From: Pseudomonas sp. PB120
GTDB taxonomy: Bacteria > Pseudomonadota > Gammaproteobacteria > Pseudomonadales > Pseudomonadaceae
DNA: 64,000 bases
Assembly (NCBI RefSeq): GCF_009761815.1
Contig: NZ_RWIN01000111.1
Coordinates: 1 to 64,000, forward strand
Direction of reading: 5' to 3'
The translations under genes and the position numbers were made by a program. Each line of letters opens with the position of its first letter. The first letter of the stretch is position 1. Positions 53,958-62,935 of the stretch are shown here, piece by piece. The notes below the pieces were generated by a model that saw nothing but the letters and a program-made list of their open reading frames with translations, did no database searches and had not been told where the DNA came from.

Positions 53958-55277
53958 TCAGTTCAACTGCAACGTCGAGTTGAACTGACTGATCGCGTCC
54001 ACCACATGCCGCGAGCCCATCTGGATTTCGAGGATCACCTCGCCCGCCTCGTTCGCCAACTCGACGCCAAGACCGGTTCGGCTCAAGCTCGACTGCATGC
54101 TCGACACCGCACTCAACGACAAATCATGGTTCTTGCGCACCACCTCGACGATCTCCAGCGTCGCCTGGCTCGTGCGTGCCGCGAGGCTACGAACCTCATC
54201 CGCCACCACCGCAAACCCGCGCCCGTGTTCCCCCGCCCTGGCCGCTTCGATGGCCGCGTTCAGCGCCAGCAAGTTGGTCTGGTCGGCAATGCCGCGGATG
54301 GTCTGAACAATGGTGCCGATGATGTCGGACTGTTTGCTGACCGCATCGATACTCACTGCCGCTTCGTTCAGGTTCTTGGAAATGTCCTGGATGATCTGCA
54401 CGGTTTGTTGCACCACCTGTGACCCTTTCTGCGCACAGGCGTCGTTCTGCACCGAGGTGCTGTGGGCCGATTCCGCGGCGGTTTGCAGCGTGGTCACTTG
54501 ATTCGTAATGTCGCTGGCAAACTTGACCACTTTGTAGAGACGGCCCTTGGCATCGAACAGCGGGTTGTAAGAGGCCTCCAGAAAAATGGTATGGCCGTAT
54601 TTGTCTTTGCGTTCGAAACGGTGCGAGTGGTATTCGCCGCGATTGAGCGATGCCCAAAACGCCTTGTAGTGTTGTGATTCGGCTTCAGTGCGGTGGCAAA
54701 ACATGCTGTGGTGATGACCAACCACTTCGTTGAGCGAGTAATGCGTAGTCTTCAGGAAGTTCTCATTGGCGCGAATCACATTGCCTTCGGGGGTGAATTC
54801 AATCACGGCCATGGAACGACCGATCGCCGCGAGCATGCTTTCGTTTTCATGTTCTTTGTTGACCCTGTCGGTAATGTCCGAGGCCACTTTGATCACGCTT
54901 TTGACTTGGCGATCCGGGCCGAACACCGGCATGTAACTGGCTTCGAGCCAGACCTCCTTACCACGCTTGTTCAATCGCTGAAAGGTACCGCTGACCGGTT
55001 CGCCACGGGCCAGGTCACGCCACAACTTCGCATACTCGTCACTGCGATAAAATGCTTCTTCGCAAAAGATACGGTGATGTTTGCCGAGCACTTCATCGGC
55101 GCTGTAACCCATGGTGCTGCAAAAGTTTTCGTTGGCATCGAGCACGACGCCTTCGGGGGTGAACTCGATCATCGCCATCGAACGGCTGACAGCGGCCAAC
55201 TTGGCGTTGGCTTCGGTCAGCGCGCAACTGAAGCGCTCGATTTCCTGCAGGTCAGCCTTGTGATGTAGGTTAAACAT
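53958..55277 (-). CDS. Soluble chemoreceptor with two PAS domains
   Basis: 439 residues. Two tandem PAS domains (IEFTPEGVVLDANENFCSTMGYSADEVLGKHH and IEFTPEGNVIRANENFLKTTHYSLNEVVGHHH, with matching PAC segments) precede an MCP signalling domain with the tip IADQTNLLALNAAIEAARAGEHGRGFAVVADEVRSLAARTSQ. No transmembrane helix or HAMP. Such receptors sense intracellular redox or light via bound flavin or haem and signal to a chemosensory array. The short post-tip bundle is about half the usual length. Confidence 0.93.
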   Translation of the reverse strand: MFNLHHKADLQEIERFSCALTEANAKLAAVSRSMAMIEFTPEGVVLDANENFCSTMGYSADEVLGKHHRIFCEEAFYRSDEYAKLWRDLARGEPVSGTFQRLNKRGKEVWLEASYMPVFGPDRQVKSVIKVASDITDRVNKEHENESMLAAIGRSMAVIEFTPEGNVIRANENFLKTTHYSLNEVVGHHHSMFCHRTEAESQHYKAFWASLNRGEYHSHRFERKDKYGHTIFLEASYNPLFDAKGRLYKVVKFASDITNQVTTLQTAAESAHSTSVQNDACAQKGSQVVQQTVQIIQDISKNLNEAAVSIDAVSKQSDIIGTIVQTIRGIADQTNLLALNAAIEAARAGEHGRGFAVVADEVRSLAARTSQATLEIVEVVRKNHDLSLSAVSSMQSSLSRTGLGVELANEAGEVILEIQMGSRHVVDAISQFNSTLQLN

Positions 55278-55800
55278 GGTCGTATCACCCTAAGCGCGGT
55301 CTTTTGATTGATGAAAGTTCGGTCTTTCAACGTATCCACCACTACGTTCCATGGAACAGGCACACGCATGCCTCCATTTGAGGCCTTGTCAGGTGATAAA
55401 TGATGTTCAATCGGAGAGTCCATTAAGCGACGCTCTTATCAAGACATCCTTCTCTTGATAGCCCTGGATCGGGCCAGCCCTAACGTTGTTATAAGTAATT
55501 CCATCTACCAGATATCTCCCTTTCCCTAGCGCGGTGCCTTGGGTTGCGCACTCTCGCAATGTCGCCCACACAGGTTGGCCGACACAGTTAGTTACGAGTG
55601 AGCATAGACAGCCGTTTTGGCTAAGCAAGGCCATTAGTCGGCCAGTATTGAGGACAAAATCGGTTCAGCGGGCGGGTTTAGCGGTCGCTTGGGGGGATGT
55701 TGATTGCGACTGATTTGGATGGGGCAGTTTCAGGCGAGGATTGGATTGCGCACGACCGTTCAAGCGATGTTGACCGCGGCGTTGGGTGTTCGCCTTGAGA
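55278..55800. other. Intergenic stretch with no supported gene
   Basis: It contains the probable promoter region of the PAS-PAS receptor gene. A 75-codon minus-strand frame at 55407-55634 has no Shine-Dalgarno and codon use unlike neighbours. Nothing else is recognised. Confidence 0.5.
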
Positions 55801-55919
55801 CCATCGCGAGCAGGCTCGCTCCCACAGGGGATATTTGTCACACCATAGATCCCTGTGGATCCCACAGGGACTTGCGTCGCGCCAGAGATCCACTGTGGGA
55901 GCGAGCCTGCTCGCGATGG
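55801..55919. repeat. REP-type inverted repeat (GAGC-nn-GCTCGCGATGG class)
   Basis: Arms CCATCGCGAGCAGGCTCGCT and AGCGAGCCTGCTCGCGATGG. The spacer holds a secondary CCCTGTGG/CCACAGGG inverted repeat at about 55851-55868. Confidence 0.87.
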
Positions 55920-55942
55920 CGATTAACCAGGCGCTGTAGAAC

Positions 55943-56956
55943 TTACAGACTCTCACTCACTTTTCTGGCCACCTCCCCCGGCACCCACCCCTTCCACACC
56001 TGCGGCTGATCCCGCAAAAATGCTTGCGCCACCTCACGCGGTTTCTCGCGCTTTTCGCTCATCTGCGCCAGTGTCTGGTTCAACAGATCAATCGGGAAAT
56101 CCACTTTCTCGAAGAACGCCACCAGGTCCGGGTACTGCGTCTTGAACGGTGCTGACACGCCGATGGCCAAGCTGGCCGGCATCGAGCGCGTGCCTTTAGG
56201 GTGGGGATTGTTGGCATCGGCCAGGGTCTTCCACGCCTCGGCGTCGAAGGGCGGTTCTTCCAGCTTCACCAGTTTGAAACGACCCAACAGCGGTGTCGGC
56301 GACCAGTAGTAAAACAGCACCGGTTTGCCGCGCCGGATCGATGAAGCCACTTCCGCGTCCAGCGCCGCGCCGGAGCCGGTGCGGAAGTTGACGAAGCTCG
56401 CGGTCAGGTCATAAGCCTTGAGTTTCTGGCTGTTGACGATTTCGGAGGTCCAGCCGGTCGGGCTGTTGAGGAAGCGCCCGCGGCTCGGGTCCTCGGGGTC
56501 GCGAAACACGTCCTTGTAGCGGGCCAGGTCGGCGACGGATTTCAGCTCCGGGGCCAGCGGTTTGATCCCACGTTCCGGGTCGCCCTTGATCACGTATTCC
56601 GGCACCCACCAGCCTTCGGTGGCGCCCTTGACCGTGTCGCCCAGGCCAAACACTTTGCCCTCCGATGCGGCCTTGACCCAGGCCGGACTGCGACCGGCCC
56701 ACTCTTCGCCGATCACTTGAATGTCGTTCTTGGCCAACGCCGCTTCGAGGCTGACGGTGCTGCCCGGCAGCGTATCGGTCGGGTAGCCGTAACCCTTCTC
56801 GACGATCAGCCGCAGGATTTCGGTGATCAGGCTGCCGCTTTCCCAGGTGATGTCGCCGAAGTGGATGGGCGCGTTCTTTTCCGCCGCCGGGGCGTGGGTC
56901 GCCACGAGGCTCAGGGCCAGCAGCGAACTGCCGAGCAGGCTTTTGATTGATTTCAT
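55943..56956 (-). CDS. ABC-type substrate-binding protein, OpuAC/ProX-like
   Basis: 337 residues with signal peptide to about AEK (SLVATHAPAAEK). The domain shows the quaternary-amine binding pattern IHFGDITWESGSLITEILRLIVEKGYGYPTDTLPGST and later VLFYYWSPTPLLGRFKLVKLEEPPF. Could bind glycine betaine, choline or a related compound. No permease or ATPase gene lies nearby, so it must use another transporter or act as a sensor. Its ATG overlaps the stop of an upstream FecI-type sigma gene (ATGA), a coupling I do not know from other loci. Confidence 0.9.
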   Translation of the reverse strand: MKSIKSLLGSSLLALSLVATHAPAAEKNAPIHFGDITWESGSLITEILRLIVEKGYGYPTDTLPGSTVSLEAALAKNDIQVIGEEWAGRSPAWVKAASEGKVFGLGDTVKGATEGWWVPEYVIKGDPERGIKPLAPELKSVADLARYKDVFRDPEDPSRGRFLNSPTGWTSEIVNSQKLKAYDLTASFVNFRTGSGAALDAEVASSIRRGKPVLFYYWSPTPLLGRFKLVKLEEPPFDAEAWKTLADANNPHPKGTRSMPASLAIGVSAPFKTQYPDLVAFFEKVDFPIDLLNQTLAQMSEKREKPREVAQAFLRDQPQVWKGWVPGEVARKVSESL

Positions 56957-57486
56957 GCGGACCTCTGGTGCAAGGGTTCATTGGCGCTGTGCTGGGCGCA
57001 CAACGCTTGGGAGCGGGTCATGTAGACGCTGACCGAACGCTGGGAAATGCCCAGCTCGGCGGCAATTTGCGGGTAGGTCAGGCCATCGATCCGCGACAAC
57101 AGGAACGTCGCGCGAACCTTGCCCGGCAACCGCTTCAATGTGCGGTCGAGGCCGTGCAAGGCCTGGGTCAGTTGCAGCAAAACCTCGGGCGAGGTCACCG
57201 GCCCCTGATCAATGTGTTGCAGCTGGTCGAGGTGCTGACGTTCAAGATCGCGGCGACGCCAAAGCTGGTAGATCAGCCGGCGGGCGATGGTGATGAGCAA
57301 GGCGCGAGGCTCGCGGATCGGGGTCAGCCCTGGGGATTCGAGCAGTTGCACGAAGGTTTCGGCCGCGATGTCTTCGACGCTGAAACCGGCCCCCGGAATC
57401 TGGCGCAGTCGAGCGCACAACCAGGGGTAATGAGCGCGGAACAATCCGCCCACGTCATGGCGATGGGATGAGTCGGTGCCGGACAT
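56953..57486 (-). CDS. FecI-type ECF RNA polymerase sigma factor
   Basis: 177 residues. Sigma2 (LFRAHYPWLCARLRQIPGAGFSVEDIAAETFVQLLES) and sigma4 (LPGKVRATFLLSRIDGLTYPQIAAELGISQRSVSVYMTRSQALC) resemble FecI-like factors, which normally precede fecR and a TonB receptor. Neither follows; the next gene, overlapping by 4 nt, is a substrate-binding protein. The upstream 57546-57605 region is AT-rich with the palindrome CTTATT-CCTT-AATAAG. Regulation by Fur or by an absent partner cannot be told. Confidence 0.88.
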   Translation of the reverse strand: MSGTDSSHRHDVGGLFRAHYPWLCARLRQIPGAGFSVEDIAAETFVQLLESPGLTPIREPRALLITIARRLIYQLWRRRDLERQHLDQLQHIDQGPVTSPEVLLQLTQALHGLDRTLKRLPGKVRATFLLSRIDGLTYPQIAAELGISQRSVSVYMTRSQALCAQHSANEPLHQRSA

Positions 57487-57552
57487 AGAGGCTCCAGGGT
57501 TAGGGGTCGCTGAATGTCCGGTCGTCCGGTGAAGCGAATCCTAGCAAGGAGC

Positions 57553-57568
57553 CTTATTCCTTAATAAG
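57553..57568 (-). promoter_or_regulatory. AT-rich promoter with CTTATT/AATAAG palindrome before the FecI-type gene
   Basis: CTTATT (57553-57558) and AATAAG (57563-57568) separated by CCTT, 67 nt upstream of the sigma gene start, in an AT-rich block to 57605. Candidate operator; it is not a full 19-bp Fur box. Confidence 0.4.
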
Positions 57569-57625
57569 ACTTAAAAAGCATTTTTATATTCCATTTTTGA
57601 ATTTAGCGTGAGGCATGCAATCGCC

Positions 57626-57718
57626 TTCGCGGGCAAGCCTTGCTCCTACAATGTTTGGTGTTGATCCCCATTTCGTGATCGACACAAAACCCTGTGGGAG
57701 CGGGCTTGCCCGCGAAAA
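57626..57718. repeat. REP-type inverted repeat (TTCGCGGGCAAGC class)
   Basis: Arms TTCGCGGGCAAGCCTTGCTCCTACA and TGTGGGAGCGGGCTTGCCCGCGAA. Confidence 0.85.
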
Positions 57719-57726
57719 ATCTACAG

Positions 57727-58518
57727 TCAACGCAACCGCCCGAACCCCAACGCTTCAGCTTCCTGCTGATATTCGAGAATGATCTGATAGTCACCCTCGC
57801 CGGCCGACAACACCTCGTGCAAACCAAGAACTTCAGCGACATCGGGCAACGCCCGCAGCGTCTCGTTCATCACCCGTCGAAGCAACTCAACCTGTTCATC
57901 GCTGGCCGTCGCAACGGTGATGAAAGGCAACGTCGGACTGAACGCAGACCGAACCACCACCCTCAACCCCGCCACTTCTTCTGCGGCATGTCGAGCCAGG
58001 TAGGCGTAAGTGACGCTGTCGATGGCCGCGAGGTCGGCCTTGTTTTCCCGCAGCCAGCGCAGGCTTTCGCGATGACTGCCGCTGATACCGACACCGGCGA
58101 AGAACCGCCCGTCGAGATGCAACGGCGCCAATCGCTGGCGCAGCAGGTTCATGCCACTGTTGGAATCTTCGCCATTGATCACCCCGCGACTACCGCGAAA
58201 GGCGAGCAGCGTCTGGCGTGGATCATCGGCGCGACTCAGCAGCAGGCTGCAATGATGGCCGCCGGTGCTGTCGGGCAGTTCATAGCGAGGTCGGCCGACC
58301 ACCCGAACCTTGCCGCGTAAAGCGGTCATCAGCGGATAGCCGCAGGTTTGGGTCAGCAGCAAATCCTCGGACAGCCACAGGTCCATCAGCGAAAGGCCTT
58401 CGGCGTCGCGGCGAGTGGCGCCCAGCTGCTCGAGGATGCGCGTCAACCAGCGTTCGTTGGCCTGGCGAATAGGTTCGGGGGCGACGTACATCAGTAATTC
58501 TGCGAGGTGTTGAGCCAT
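57727..58518 (-). CDS. PhnD-like (phosphate/phosphonate-type) periplasmic-binding-fold protein
   Basis: 263 residues from the ATG at 58518, after GGGAG; an upstream in-frame ATG at 58605 is unlikely. The fold is the type 2 PBP of PhnD/SsuA-like proteins (e.g. GGHHCSLLLSRADDPRQTLLAFRGSRGVINGEDSNSGMNLLR and ESLRWLRENKADLAAIDSVTYAYLARH). There is no clear signal peptide, and no transport genes nearby, so it may be a cytosolic or sensor-type relative. Role unknown. Confidence 0.87.
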   Translation of the reverse strand: MAQHLAELLMYVAPEPIRQANERWLTRILEQLGATRRDAEGLSLMDLWLSEDLLLTQTCGYPLMTALRGKVRVVGRPRYELPDSTGGHHCSLLLSRADDPRQTLLAFRGSRGVINGEDSNSGMNLLRQRLAPLHLDGRFFAGVGISGSHRESLRWLRENKADLAAIDSVTYAYLARHAAEEVAGLRVVVRSAFSPTLPFITVATASDEQVELLRRVMNETLRALPDVAEVLGLHEVLSAGEGDYQIILEYQQEAEALGFGRLR

Positions 58519-58542
58519 CGAAAACTCCCAAACAACACTAGC

Positions 58543-58639
58543 CCCCTGTAGGAGTGAGCCTGCTCGCGATAGCGGTTTTCCTGCCGCCATCAATGGTGAA
58601 GACATACCGCTATCGCGAGCAGGCTCGCTCCCACAAGGG
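58543..58639. repeat. REP-type inverted repeat (GCCTGCTCGCGATAGCGG variant)
   Basis: Arms CCCTGTAGGAGTGAGCCTGC then TCGCGATAGCGG, mirrored by CCGCTATCGCGAGCAGGCTC to 58639. Confidence 0.86.
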
Positions 58640-58652
58640 ATCGTATTAACAA

Positions 58653-59594
58653 TTAGAGGAAGGGGTGTTTCGGGCTGTCAATCGCCCTCACCCCGTTCTC
58701 GAACCACAACTGGCCATAACCCTGCACCAGAAACCCGCCGCTGCGCGCCAGCCATTGCTCGCGGCGCGCGTGGTAGGCGCGGGGCAAGTCGTACCAGGGC
58801 AGGCTTGGCAAGTCGTGGTGCACCAGGTGCAGATTGAGGTTCAGAAACAGCCAGCACCACGGCCAGGCCGCTTCGTTGAGCACGGTGCGTTGCTCGGGCT
58901 GCGCATGGGGCCGGTGTTCATAGTAGGAGCGAATCATCGCGATCGAAAGCGCCGGCACACTGATGAGCAACAGGTAATGCCAGACCGGCAGCACGCTGTG
59001 GCGAGCGATGACAAACAGCATCAGCACCGTCAACGCGCCATGGCTCAGCCACATCAACCAGGCCTGTCGATCTGCCGATTTCAGACGCCGCAGTTCTTCG
59101 CGCGCCAGTCCCACCAGGGCCAGCGGCGCACCGATGAGGAAGCGCCCAAGCACGGTTTTGTTCAGCCAGTGCAGGCCTTGTTCGAACAGCGAACTGCCCT
59201 GCCACTGTTCGGCGCTCAGGTAACGGCTTTCCGGATCGATGCCGGGGAGCGTCAGGTCTTCATCGCGGTGATGCAGCAAATGGCTGTCGCGGTAGAGGGT
59301 GTAGGGATACCAGACGGCGAATGGCGCATAGCCGAGGATTTTGTTCAGCGTGGTCCAGCGGGTGGGATGCCCGTGCAGCAATTCGTGCTGCACCGATAAC
59401 CAGAGCACCACCAGCGGAATCAACAGCACCGTGCTCCAGCCAATGCCCAGCCACGCGCTGTTCAACACGATGCTGAACCAGCCGACATACACGCCGACCA
59501 GCAACAACCAGGTCGGCCACTCGGTGCGCGCGGTCAGGCGTCGACGCAGGGTTTCGATTTCTTCTCGATGGGCAGTATCGAAGTAATGGGGCAT
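58653..59594 (-). CDS. Membrane fatty acid desaturase
   Basis: 313 residues from the ATG at 59594. Three His boxes are visible: QHELLHGHP (HxxxH), HLLHHRDEDL (HxxHH) and LNLHLVHHDLP (HxxHH), with four hydrophobic helices. It introduces a double bond in fatty acyl or related lipids at the inner membrane using a di-iron centre. Electron donor gene is not adjacent. Confidence 0.92.
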   Translation of the reverse strand: MPHYFDTAHREEIETLRRRLTARTEWPTWLLLVGVYVGWFSIVLNSAWLGIGWSTVLLIPLVVLWLSVQHELLHGHPTRWTTLNKILGYAPFAVWYPYTLYRDSHLLHHRDEDLTLPGIDPESRYLSAEQWQGSSLFEQGLHWLNKTVLGRFLIGAPLALVGLAREELRRLKSADRQAWLMWLSHGALTVLMLFVIARHSVLPVWHYLLLISVPALSIAMIRSYYEHRPHAQPEQRTVLNEAAWPWCWLFLNLNLHLVHHDLPSLPWYDLPRAYHARREQWLARSGGFLVQGYGQLWFENGVRAIDSPKHPFL

Positions 59595-59685
59595 GGCGTT
59601 GCTCAGATCGGGAACCAGTCCCCCTCTGTGCAATAGCGCCGGGAAATCTTGCAGATTATTTTGCCTGTTTCGTCAGGCGTGCAGC

Positions 59686-59708
59686 GGGAGCCCGAAGGCC
59701 GGGCTCCC
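59686..59708. promoter_or_regulatory. Hairpin between the Lys-rich gene and the desaturase gene
   Basis: GGGAGCCC (59686-59693) pairs with GGGCTCCC (59701-59708), loop of 7. No T-run on the minus strand, where both neighbours lie; possibly a termination or processing element. Confidence 0.5.
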
Positions 59709-59719
59709 TTGTCGCGGGA

Positions 59720-59830
59720 TCAGTGACCGAACACATCCACCTTCTTGGCCTTCTTGTCCGCGCGCTTTTCATCGGCGGTTTTGGCCGGTTTTTTCTTCGC
59801 TGCTTTCTTTGAATCCATGCCTTTGGCCAT
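59720..59830 (-). CDS. Tiny Lys/Ala-rich basic protein
   Basis: 36 residues, MAKGMDSKKAAKKKPAKTADEK... ending VDVFGH; about a third lysine. GGAG lies 10 nt before the ATG. Similar tiny basic ORFs recur in Pseudomonas and look like histone-H1-tail-like or nucleoid-binding peptides. Expressed protein status is not proven from sequence. Confidence 0.6.
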   Translation of the reverse strand: MAKGMDSKKAAKKKPAKTADEKRADKKAKKVDVFGH

Positions 59831-59933
59831 GATACGTACTCCACTCATACGGGATGTGAGATCAGGTATACACCTATCCCCGCGCCCGCGTTCTTTTATA
59901 ATCGCCCGCTTTGCATACCGACAGCCCACGACC

Positions 59934-60371
59934 ATGCCCGACACCCAGTACACCCTGCTCGCCGAGCCTTTGTGGCCCTTGATGAACAAGTTTTATCGCG
60001 CCCACCAGTCTTCGATGAAAGCGGTTCGCGACGCTCAACTGTGGGTCGCACGCCGCGATGACATCGTGGGCGCGCTGTGTCTGCGACCGGTGTCTGGCGG
60101 GCATTGGTTGACCGGTCTGTTCGTTGATCCGGCGTGTCGCGAACAAGGGGTCGCGGCAGCGTTGATTGCCGAAGCGGTGAAAGGTCTGGAACATCCGGTC
60201 TGGCTGTTCTGCCACCCTGACTTGCGCGGTTTTTATGAGCGTCGCGGGTTTACCTTCGACCCGGCGATGCCTTACGCCATGATCGAGCGCCTGAGCCGTT
60301 ATGCCCGCAGCAAACCGATGATCGCCATGGGCTTAGAACCGTTGGTGAGGTCGACCGCCGATAATGTGTGA
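59934..60371 (+). CDS. GNAT-family N-acetyltransferase
   Basis: 145 residues from the ATG at 59934. The CoA site is LTGLFVDPACREQGVAAALIAEAVKG; C-terminal FYERRGFTFDPAMPYAMIERL. Acceptor unknown. Confidence 0.87.
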   Translation: MPDTQYTLLAEPLWPLMNKFYRAHQSSMKAVRDAQLWVARRDDIVGALCLRPVSGGHWLTGLFVDPACREQGVAAALIAEAVKGLEHPVWLFCHPDLRGFYERRGFTFDPAMPYAMIERLSRYARSKPMIAMGLEPLVRSTADNV

Positions 60372-60431
60372 TCGGCCGCTGATAGCTGCGTGCTAGCCTC
60401 GGAGTCGACTTCGACTTCTCAGGAATGCTGC

Positions 60432-61253
60432 ATGAAACCTGCTCTTCTGGCTTTGACGCTTACCGCTCTGCTGGCCCCTGCCGTGAGTCAGGCTGCCGAA
60501 TCCCAATCAGTGTCCGCCGAGCAATACGCCCAGGTGCTGAAAGGCACCTGGCGTGCACCGGAGAACGTGGCGCGCGACGGCTACCGTCATCCGCAACCGA
60601 CGCTGCAATTCTTTGGTCTGGGGCCGAAACAGACCGTGGTGGAAATCACGCCGGGCAACGGCTGGTACAGCGAATTGCTGGCGCCGCTGCTCAAGGAACA
60701 GGGCCAGTATGTGGCCGCAGTTCAAGCGCCGACGGTGAGCGATTACGCGCGCAAGAACGAGGAAAAGCTGAAGGCCAAATTCGCCGCCGCTCCCGCGCAA
60801 TACGCCAAGGCGCACGTGCTGGAGTTCGACCCGAAAAACCCGGTGTTCGGCACACCGGGCTCGGCAGACACCGTGCTGACCTTCCGCAACGTGCACAACT
60901 GGGTGCTGGCGGACACGGCACCGCTGACGTTCAAGGCATTTTTCGACGTGCTGAAACCGGGTGGCGTGCTGGGCGTGGTCGATCACCGGGCCAAGGATGG
61001 CGCGTCGCTGGACGACATCAAGCACAGCGGCTACCTGACCACCGATTACGTGGTGAAGCTGGCGACCGATGCGGGGTTCAAGCTTGAGGAGAAAAGCGAG
61101 ATCAATGCCAACCCGAAGGACACCAAGGATTACCCGGAAGGCGTCTGGACCTTGCCGCCGGCGTTGACGTTGGGGGAGAAGGATCGCGCGAAGTATGTGG
61201 CGATCGGGGAGTCGGACCGGATGACGTTGCGGTTTGTTAAACCAACCAAGTGA
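60432..61253 (+). CDS. Exported methyltransferase-like protein (COG4798 type)
   Basis: 273 residues with signal peptide MKPALLALTLTALLAPAVSQA. The mature part has a SAM-methyltransferase fold whose motif I reads VVEITPGNGWYSELLAPLL; later VLTFRNVHNWVL and FFDVLKPGGVLGVVDHR. Export to the periplasm, where SAM is not expected, makes enzymatic methylation questionable. AGGA lies 7 nt before the ATG. Confidence 0.88.
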   Translation: MKPALLALTLTALLAPAVSQAAESQSVSAEQYAQVLKGTWRAPENVARDGYRHPQPTLQFFGLGPKQTVVEITPGNGWYSELLAPLLKEQGQYVAAVQAPTVSDYARKNEEKLKAKFAAAPAQYAKAHVLEFDPKNPVFGTPGSADTVLTFRNVHNWVLADTAPLTFKAFFDVLKPGGVLGVVDHRAKDGASLDDIKHSGYLTTDYVVKLATDAGFKLEEKSEINANPKDTKDYPEGVWTLPPALTLGEKDRAKYVAIGESDRMTLRFVKPTK

Positions 61254-61265
61254 ATAGAGATCCTT

Positions 61266-61293
61266 TGTAGGAGCGAGCTTGCTCGCTCCTACA
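61266..61293. repeat. Collapsed REP palindrome without spacer
   Basis: TGTAGGAGCGAGC-TT-GCTCGCTCCTACA: the two 13-nt arms of the common REP class are separated by only 2 nt, as if the interior were deleted. Confidence 0.85.
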
Positions 61294-61321
61294 GGGTTTT
61301 GTGGTGGGTTTTGGAGCCGGG

Positions 61322-61861
61322 TCAATCGTCAGCGTTTGGATCGAGATCCGGGAACATCACTTCTGTGAACCCGAATTTGCTGAAGTCGGTAATCCGCGAC
61401 GGGTACAACCGGCCGATCAGGTGATCGCATTCGTGCTGCACCACCCGCGCATGAAACCCTGAGGCAATGCGCATAATGGGCTCGCCCTTGGGGTCGAACC
61501 CTTCGTAGCGAATCTGCTGGTAACGCTGCACGGCACCGCGCAGGCCCGGCACCGACAGGCACCCTTCAAACCCCTCTTCCAGCACCGGGCTCAACGGCGT
61601 GATCAACGGGTTGATCAGAATCGTCTGCGGCACCGCTTCCGCATCCGGATAGCGCTCGCTGTGCTCGAAACCGAAGATCACCAGTTGCAGGTCTACGCCG
61701 ATCTGCGGGGCCGCCAGGCCTACCCCACCGACGCTTTCCATGGTCTGGAACATGTCGTCGATCAGTTGCCACAACGCCGGGCTGTCGAACATCTCTGCCG
61801 GCACCGGCGGAGCGATGCGCAGCAGGCGTTCATCGCCCATTTTCAGGATTTCACGGATCAT
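61322..61861 (-). CDS. def: Peptide deformylase
   Basis: 179 residues. Motifs GVGLAAPQIG, EGCLSVPG (metal Cys101) and HECDH (His143, catalytic Glu144, His147). Removes the formyl group from nascent proteins. Its length and missing C-terminal extension fit the secondary type of pseudomonads rather than the def beside fmt. ATG overlaps the yihY stop (TAATG). Confidence 0.95.
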   Translation of the reverse strand: MIREILKMGDERLLRIAPPVPAEMFDSPALWQLIDDMFQTMESVGGVGLAAPQIGVDLQLVIFGFEHSERYPDAEAVPQTILINPLITPLSPVLEEGFEGCLSVPGLRGAVQRYQQIRYEGFDPKGEPIMRIASGFHARVVQHECDHLIGRLYPSRITDFSKFGFTEVMFPDLDPNADD

Positions 61862-62814
61862 TAGATGACTTCGTCAGTGGGTGGCTTGATCGAGTGATCC
61901 CGTCCCAAGCCAGAAACATGTTGTTTGTGTTCGTGATCGTGCTCGCCGGGGACTTTTTCGCCAGGGTCTTTGCCCTCGGTGGACATGTGCTCGATCACGG
62001 CATTCATTTCCGCGCCGAGCAACAACACGGCGGCAGAAATATAAAAATACAGTAACAGCACGATGATCGCGCCGATACTGCCATACATGGCGTTGTAGTT
62101 GGCGAAGGTCTTGACGTAAAACGCGAAGCCCAACGACGCGATAATCCACACCACCACGGCCAGCACCGAGCCGGGGGTGATGAAGCGAAATTCCTGTTTG
62201 ACGTCGGGCATGACGTAATAGATCAGCGCCACCGCAATCATCATCAGGATCACGATGACCGGCCAGCGCGCGATGGTCCAGACCGTGACGATGAAATCTT
62301 CAAGCCCCACCTGCGCGGCGATCCAGCCCATCACCTGCGGCCCCAGCACCATCAGCGCGGCGGCGATCAGCAACATCCCGGCGATGCCAACGGTGTAGAA
62401 AATCGACAGCGGGAAACGCTTCCACAGCGGGCGGCCTTCGACCACGTCGTAGGCGGCGTTCATCGCGCTCATCATCAACCGCACGCCGGCCGAGGCCGTG
62501 TACAGGGCGATGACGATACCCACCGACAGCAAGCCGCCCTTGGATTGCTGGAGCTGGTCGATCACCGGGTTCACCTGCTCCAGCGCCTGGGGTGGCAGGA
62601 CCAGTTCCGATTGCAGGCGCAACCAGGAAAAGAAGTCCGGCAGGTGCAGAAAACCGATCAGGGCGATGAGGAACAGAATGAAGGGAAACAGCGAGAACAA
62701 CATCTGATAGGCCAGCGCCGAGGCATAGGTCGACATCTCGTCGTCGACGAACTCGGTCACCGTGCGCACCATCACACGGTGGATGGGCAGGCCTTTCATG
62801 TCCGGGAAAATCAT
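61861..62814 (-). CDS. YihY/BrkB-family inner membrane protein
   Basis: 317 residues from the ATG at 62814, after AGGAG. Six helices with the BrkB pattern (STYASALAYQMLFSLFPFILFLIALIGF and ASAGVRLMMSAMNAAYDV). The last 50 residues are charged and His-rich (HDHEHKQH), possibly metal-binding. Coupled to def. Confidence 0.92.
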   Translation of the reverse strand: MIFPDMKGLPIHRVMVRTVTEFVDDEMSTYASALAYQMLFSLFPFILFLIALIGFLHLPDFFSWLRLQSELVLPPQALEQVNPVIDQLQQSKGGLLSVGIVIALYTASAGVRLMMSAMNAAYDVVEGRPLWKRFPLSIFYTVGIAGMLLIAAALMVLGPQVMGWIAAQVGLEDFIVTVWTIARWPVIVILMMIAVALIYYVMPDVKQEFRFITPGSVLAVVVWIIASLGFAFYVKTFANYNAMYGSIGAIIVLLLYFYISAAVLLLGAEMNAVIEHMSTEGKDPGEKVPGEHDHEHKQHVSGLGRDHSIKPPTDEVI

Positions 62815-62935
62815 GAGCGTCTCCTTTCGCCGCAAAAGGGTTGAAGTCGTAGCGACTCAGGGGCCGTTTTTCTACATCAAGGTAGCCCACTTGGCGAGTT
62901 TGAAACAATTTCCTCGCTCAAGTTCAGGCTGACAC

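Noticed and set aside
55407..55634. 75-codon frame before the PAS-PAS receptor
   Set aside because: No Shine-Dalgarno, atypical codon use for this genome and no recognisable family; not listed as a gene.
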